A DNA stretch of 64,000 bases, taken from JAKOWB01 sp038363005 (GTDB taxonomy: Bacteria; Pseudomonadota; Alphaproteobacteria; Kiloniellales; JACOMY01). Of the stretch, positions 61,243 to 64,000 are shown in pieces. The DNA is taken from the NCBI GenBank assembly GCA_038363005.1, contig JBBQBI010000001.1, forward strand, positions 327,249 to 391,248, written 5' to 3'. Position 1 is the stretch's first letter. Each line of letters starts with the position of its first letter. Below the pieces are notes generated by a model that was not told where the DNA came from, searched no databases, and saw nothing but the letters and a program-made list of their open reading frames with translations. Both the position numbers and the translations under genes were made by a program.

Positions 61243-62745
61243 ATGAACCTTTCCCTGCTGCCGCAACTCGTCGCCCGCCGCCTGCCGGACGCGCCCGCCG
61301 TCACCTGTGGCGACAGCCGCCTGAGCTACGGCCAGTTCGAGGCCAGCGTCGCCGCCATTGCCGGGGCGCTGCGGCGGCGCCATGCCCTGGCGGCTGGCGA
61401 TCGCGTTGTGCTGGCGCTGGACAACGGCGCGGAATTCCTCCCTCTGCTCTGCGGCCTCTGGCGCGCCGGGCTGATCGCCGTGCCGGCCAATGCCAAGCTG
61501 CATCCGCGCGAGTTCGCCTACATCCTGGAGCACAGTGGCGCGCGACTCTGTATCGCCTCGCCGTCGATCGCGACCGGCCTGGCGGCTGGCCCCTGTCCGG
61601 TCATCGCTACCGGCAGCGCCGACTACCGCCGCCTGTTGCAGGGCGACCCGGTGGCAAGCGTCGACACGCCGGGCGGCGCCGATGCCTGGATCTTCTACAC
61701 CAGCGGCACCACCGGTCGGCCCAAGGGCGCCACGCTGACCCACGGCAATCTGCTCTTCATGCTGCAGGCCTATCTGGCCGACATCGACCAGCTGGACGAG
61801 CGCGATGTGATGCTGCATGCCGCGCCGCTGTCGCACGGTGCTGGGCTCTATGCCCTGCCGCACCTGGCGCGCGGCGGTCACAACGTGATCCTGCCGGGCT
61901 CCTTCGATGCCGAGGCCGTGCTGGCCGCTTTCGCAGATTATCGCAACGTCTCGATGTTCGCCGCGCCGACCATGGTCACGCGGTTGAACGCCAGTGCGCG
62001 GGCCGGCGGCGACACCAGCGGTTTGAAGTGCTTGATCTACGGCGGCGCACCCATGTACCTGGCCGACCTGGAGCGCGCGTTGGAGCTCTTCGGGCCCAGG
62101 CTGCACCAGGTCTTCGGCCTGGGTGAGACGCCAATGACCATCACCCACCTGTCACGCCGCCTGCATGGCCAAAGCGACCACCCGCGCTGGCGTGAGCGTC
62201 TGGCCAGCAGCGGCATTGCCCGCACTGGCGTCGAGGTGCGCGTGATCGATGACGAAGGGGCCGTGCTGGATCCCGGCGAGATCGGCGAGATCGCCACGCG
62301 GTCGCCCTGCGTCATGCGCGGCTACTGGAACGATCCGGCGGCCAGCGCCGAGGCGCTGCGCGACGGTTGGCTGTTGACCGGCGACCTGGGGCGCTTCGAT
62401 GCCGAGGGCTTCCTCACCATCAGTGGCCGCTCCAAGGACATGATCATCTCCGGCGGCAGCAACATCTATCCGCGCGAAATCGAGGAGGTGCTGCTGCAGC
62501 ACCCGGCGGTGGCCGAGGCCTCAGTGGTGGGCGCGGCGCACCCTGAGTGGGGCGAGGAAGTGGTGGCCTTCGTGGTGACCCGGCCGGATGCCAGCGTGCT
62601 GCCCACCGCCTTGGAGCAGCTCTGTCTCGACTCCATGGCGCGCTACAAGCGACCGCGTCGCTTCCTGCTGGTCGACAGCCTGCCGAAGAACAACTACGGC
62701 AAGGTACTGAAGACCGCGTTGCGTGAGCGCCTGGCGGGCGGCTGA
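61243..62745 (+). CDS. AMP-dependent acyl-CoA synthetase/ligase
   Basis: The product has 500 residues. The ANL motifs are the P-loop YTSGTTGRPKGATLTHGN near residue 150, FGLGETPMTIT near 290, WLLTGDLGRFDAEGFLTISG near 380, GRSKDMIISGGSNIYPREIE near 400, and LPKNNYGKVLKTALR with the catalytic Lys near 490. It activates a carboxylic acid as its CoA ester. ATG 61243 is chosen by homology-style length; in-frame ATGs at 61183 and 61210 exist, and none has a convincing ribosome site. It diverges from the hydratase gene. Confidence 0.87.
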   Translation: MNLSLLPQLVARRLPDAPAVTCGDSRLSYGQFEASVAAIAGALRRRHALAAGDRVVLALDNGAEFLPLLCGLWRAGLIAVPANAKLHPREFAYILEHSGARLCIASPSIATGLAAGPCPVIATGSADYRRLLQGDPVASVDTPGGADAWIFYTSGTTGRPKGATLTHGNLLFMLQAYLADIDQLDERDVMLHAAPLSHGAGLYALPHLARGGHNVILPGSFDAEAVLAAFADYRNVSMFAAPTMVTRLNASARAGGDTSGLKCLIYGGAPMYLADLERALELFGPRLHQVFGLGETPMTITHLSRRLHGQSDHPRWRERLASSGIARTGVEVRVIDDEGAVLDPGEIGEIATRSPCVMRGYWNDPAASAEALRDGWLLTGDLGRFDAEGFLTISGRSKDMIISGGSNIYPREIEEVLLQHPAVAEASVVGAAHPEWGEEVVAFVVTRPDASVLPTALEQLCLDSMARYKRPRRFLLVDSLPKNNYGKVLKTALRERLAGG

Positions 62746-62748
62746 GGC

Positions 62749-64000
<1,252 letters not shown>

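Noticed and set aside
59908..62745. A 945-codon open frame through the P450 end, the hydratase antisense and the ligase
   Set aside because: Only its last 500 codons (from 61243) match a protein family; the rest is antisense to a convincing hydratase gene or out of frame in the P450.

Overview
The window looks like part of the chromosome of a high-GC alphaproteobacterium, probably Rhodospirillales-like. The best evidence is the housekeeping block at 42.4-49.9 kb: murA, a DUF2948 gene, short-form hisG, hisD, a UPF0262 gene, a low-molecular-weight phosphatase, infA, maf, an RNase E/G gene, yacG and tRNA-Phe. I know this order from Alphaproteobacteria. Codon use is strongly GC-ending throughout, and Shine-Dalgarno sites of the GGAGG type are common.

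Region by region. (1) 1-13.7 kb is an aryl polyene (APE/xanthomonadin-type) pigment cluster. A forward operon holds an acyltransferase (cut by the window edge), two acyl carrier proteins, a membrane protein, a fused AMP-ligase/dehydratase, a fused glycosyltransferase/acyltransferase, a thioesterase, ketosynthase ApeO, a dehydratase, a ketoreductase and ketosynthase ApeR. A convergent operon holds a LolA-like carrier, an MMPL exporter, a FAD enzyme with a flavin-halogenase signature and a DUF3261 lipoprotein. (2) 13.9-23.4 kb is an acyl-CoA module: a single-chain indolepyruvate:ferredoxin oxidoreductase-type enzyme, an acyl-CoA dehydrogenase, both subunits of a biotin-dependent acyl-CoA carboxylase, a MaoC hydratase and a TetR regulator. 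(3) 23.5-42.2 kb is a block of catabolic genes: two enoyl-CoA hydratase/isomerase genes, a TetR regulator, three hydroxy-acid/alcohol oxidoreductases, a glyoxalase, a NIPSNAP protein, a three-gene TRAP transporter, a ThDP enzyme, a thiolase-like/DUF35 pair, MDR and SDR reductases, an FMN oxidoreductase and an acyl-CoA ligase. This block lies between a 27-bp copy of the 3' end of a tRNA-Thr gene (23489-23515) and the intact tRNA-Thr (42187-42261). That geometry is expected of an island integrated at a tRNA, although no integrase is visible.

(4) 42.2-49.9 kb is the housekeeping block. (5) 50-57.2 kb is a second uptake and catabolism unit: a TRAP binding protein, a fused DctQ-DctM permease, a LysR regulator, an amidohydrolase, a CaiB/BaiF CoA-transferase and a GNAT acetyltransferase. 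(6) 57.2-60.2 kb is a divergent quorum-sensing module: a LuxR-type receptor and a LuxI-type synthase, with the synthase followed directly by a cytochrome P450 and a 72-residue protein whose start codon overlaps the P450 stop. (7) 60.3-64 kb holds a 2-keto-4-pentenoate hydratase-family gene, another acyl-CoA ligase and the 3' part of otsA, cut by the window end.

The best candidates for something undescribed are the luxI-P450-small-protein unit, which suggests a signal tailored by hydroxylation, and the putative halogenase built into the APE cluster. Next come the tRNA-Thr-flanked island and the paired intercistronic hairpins in the two TRAP operons. All functions are inferred from motifs and gene order read by eye. 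No database search was run.
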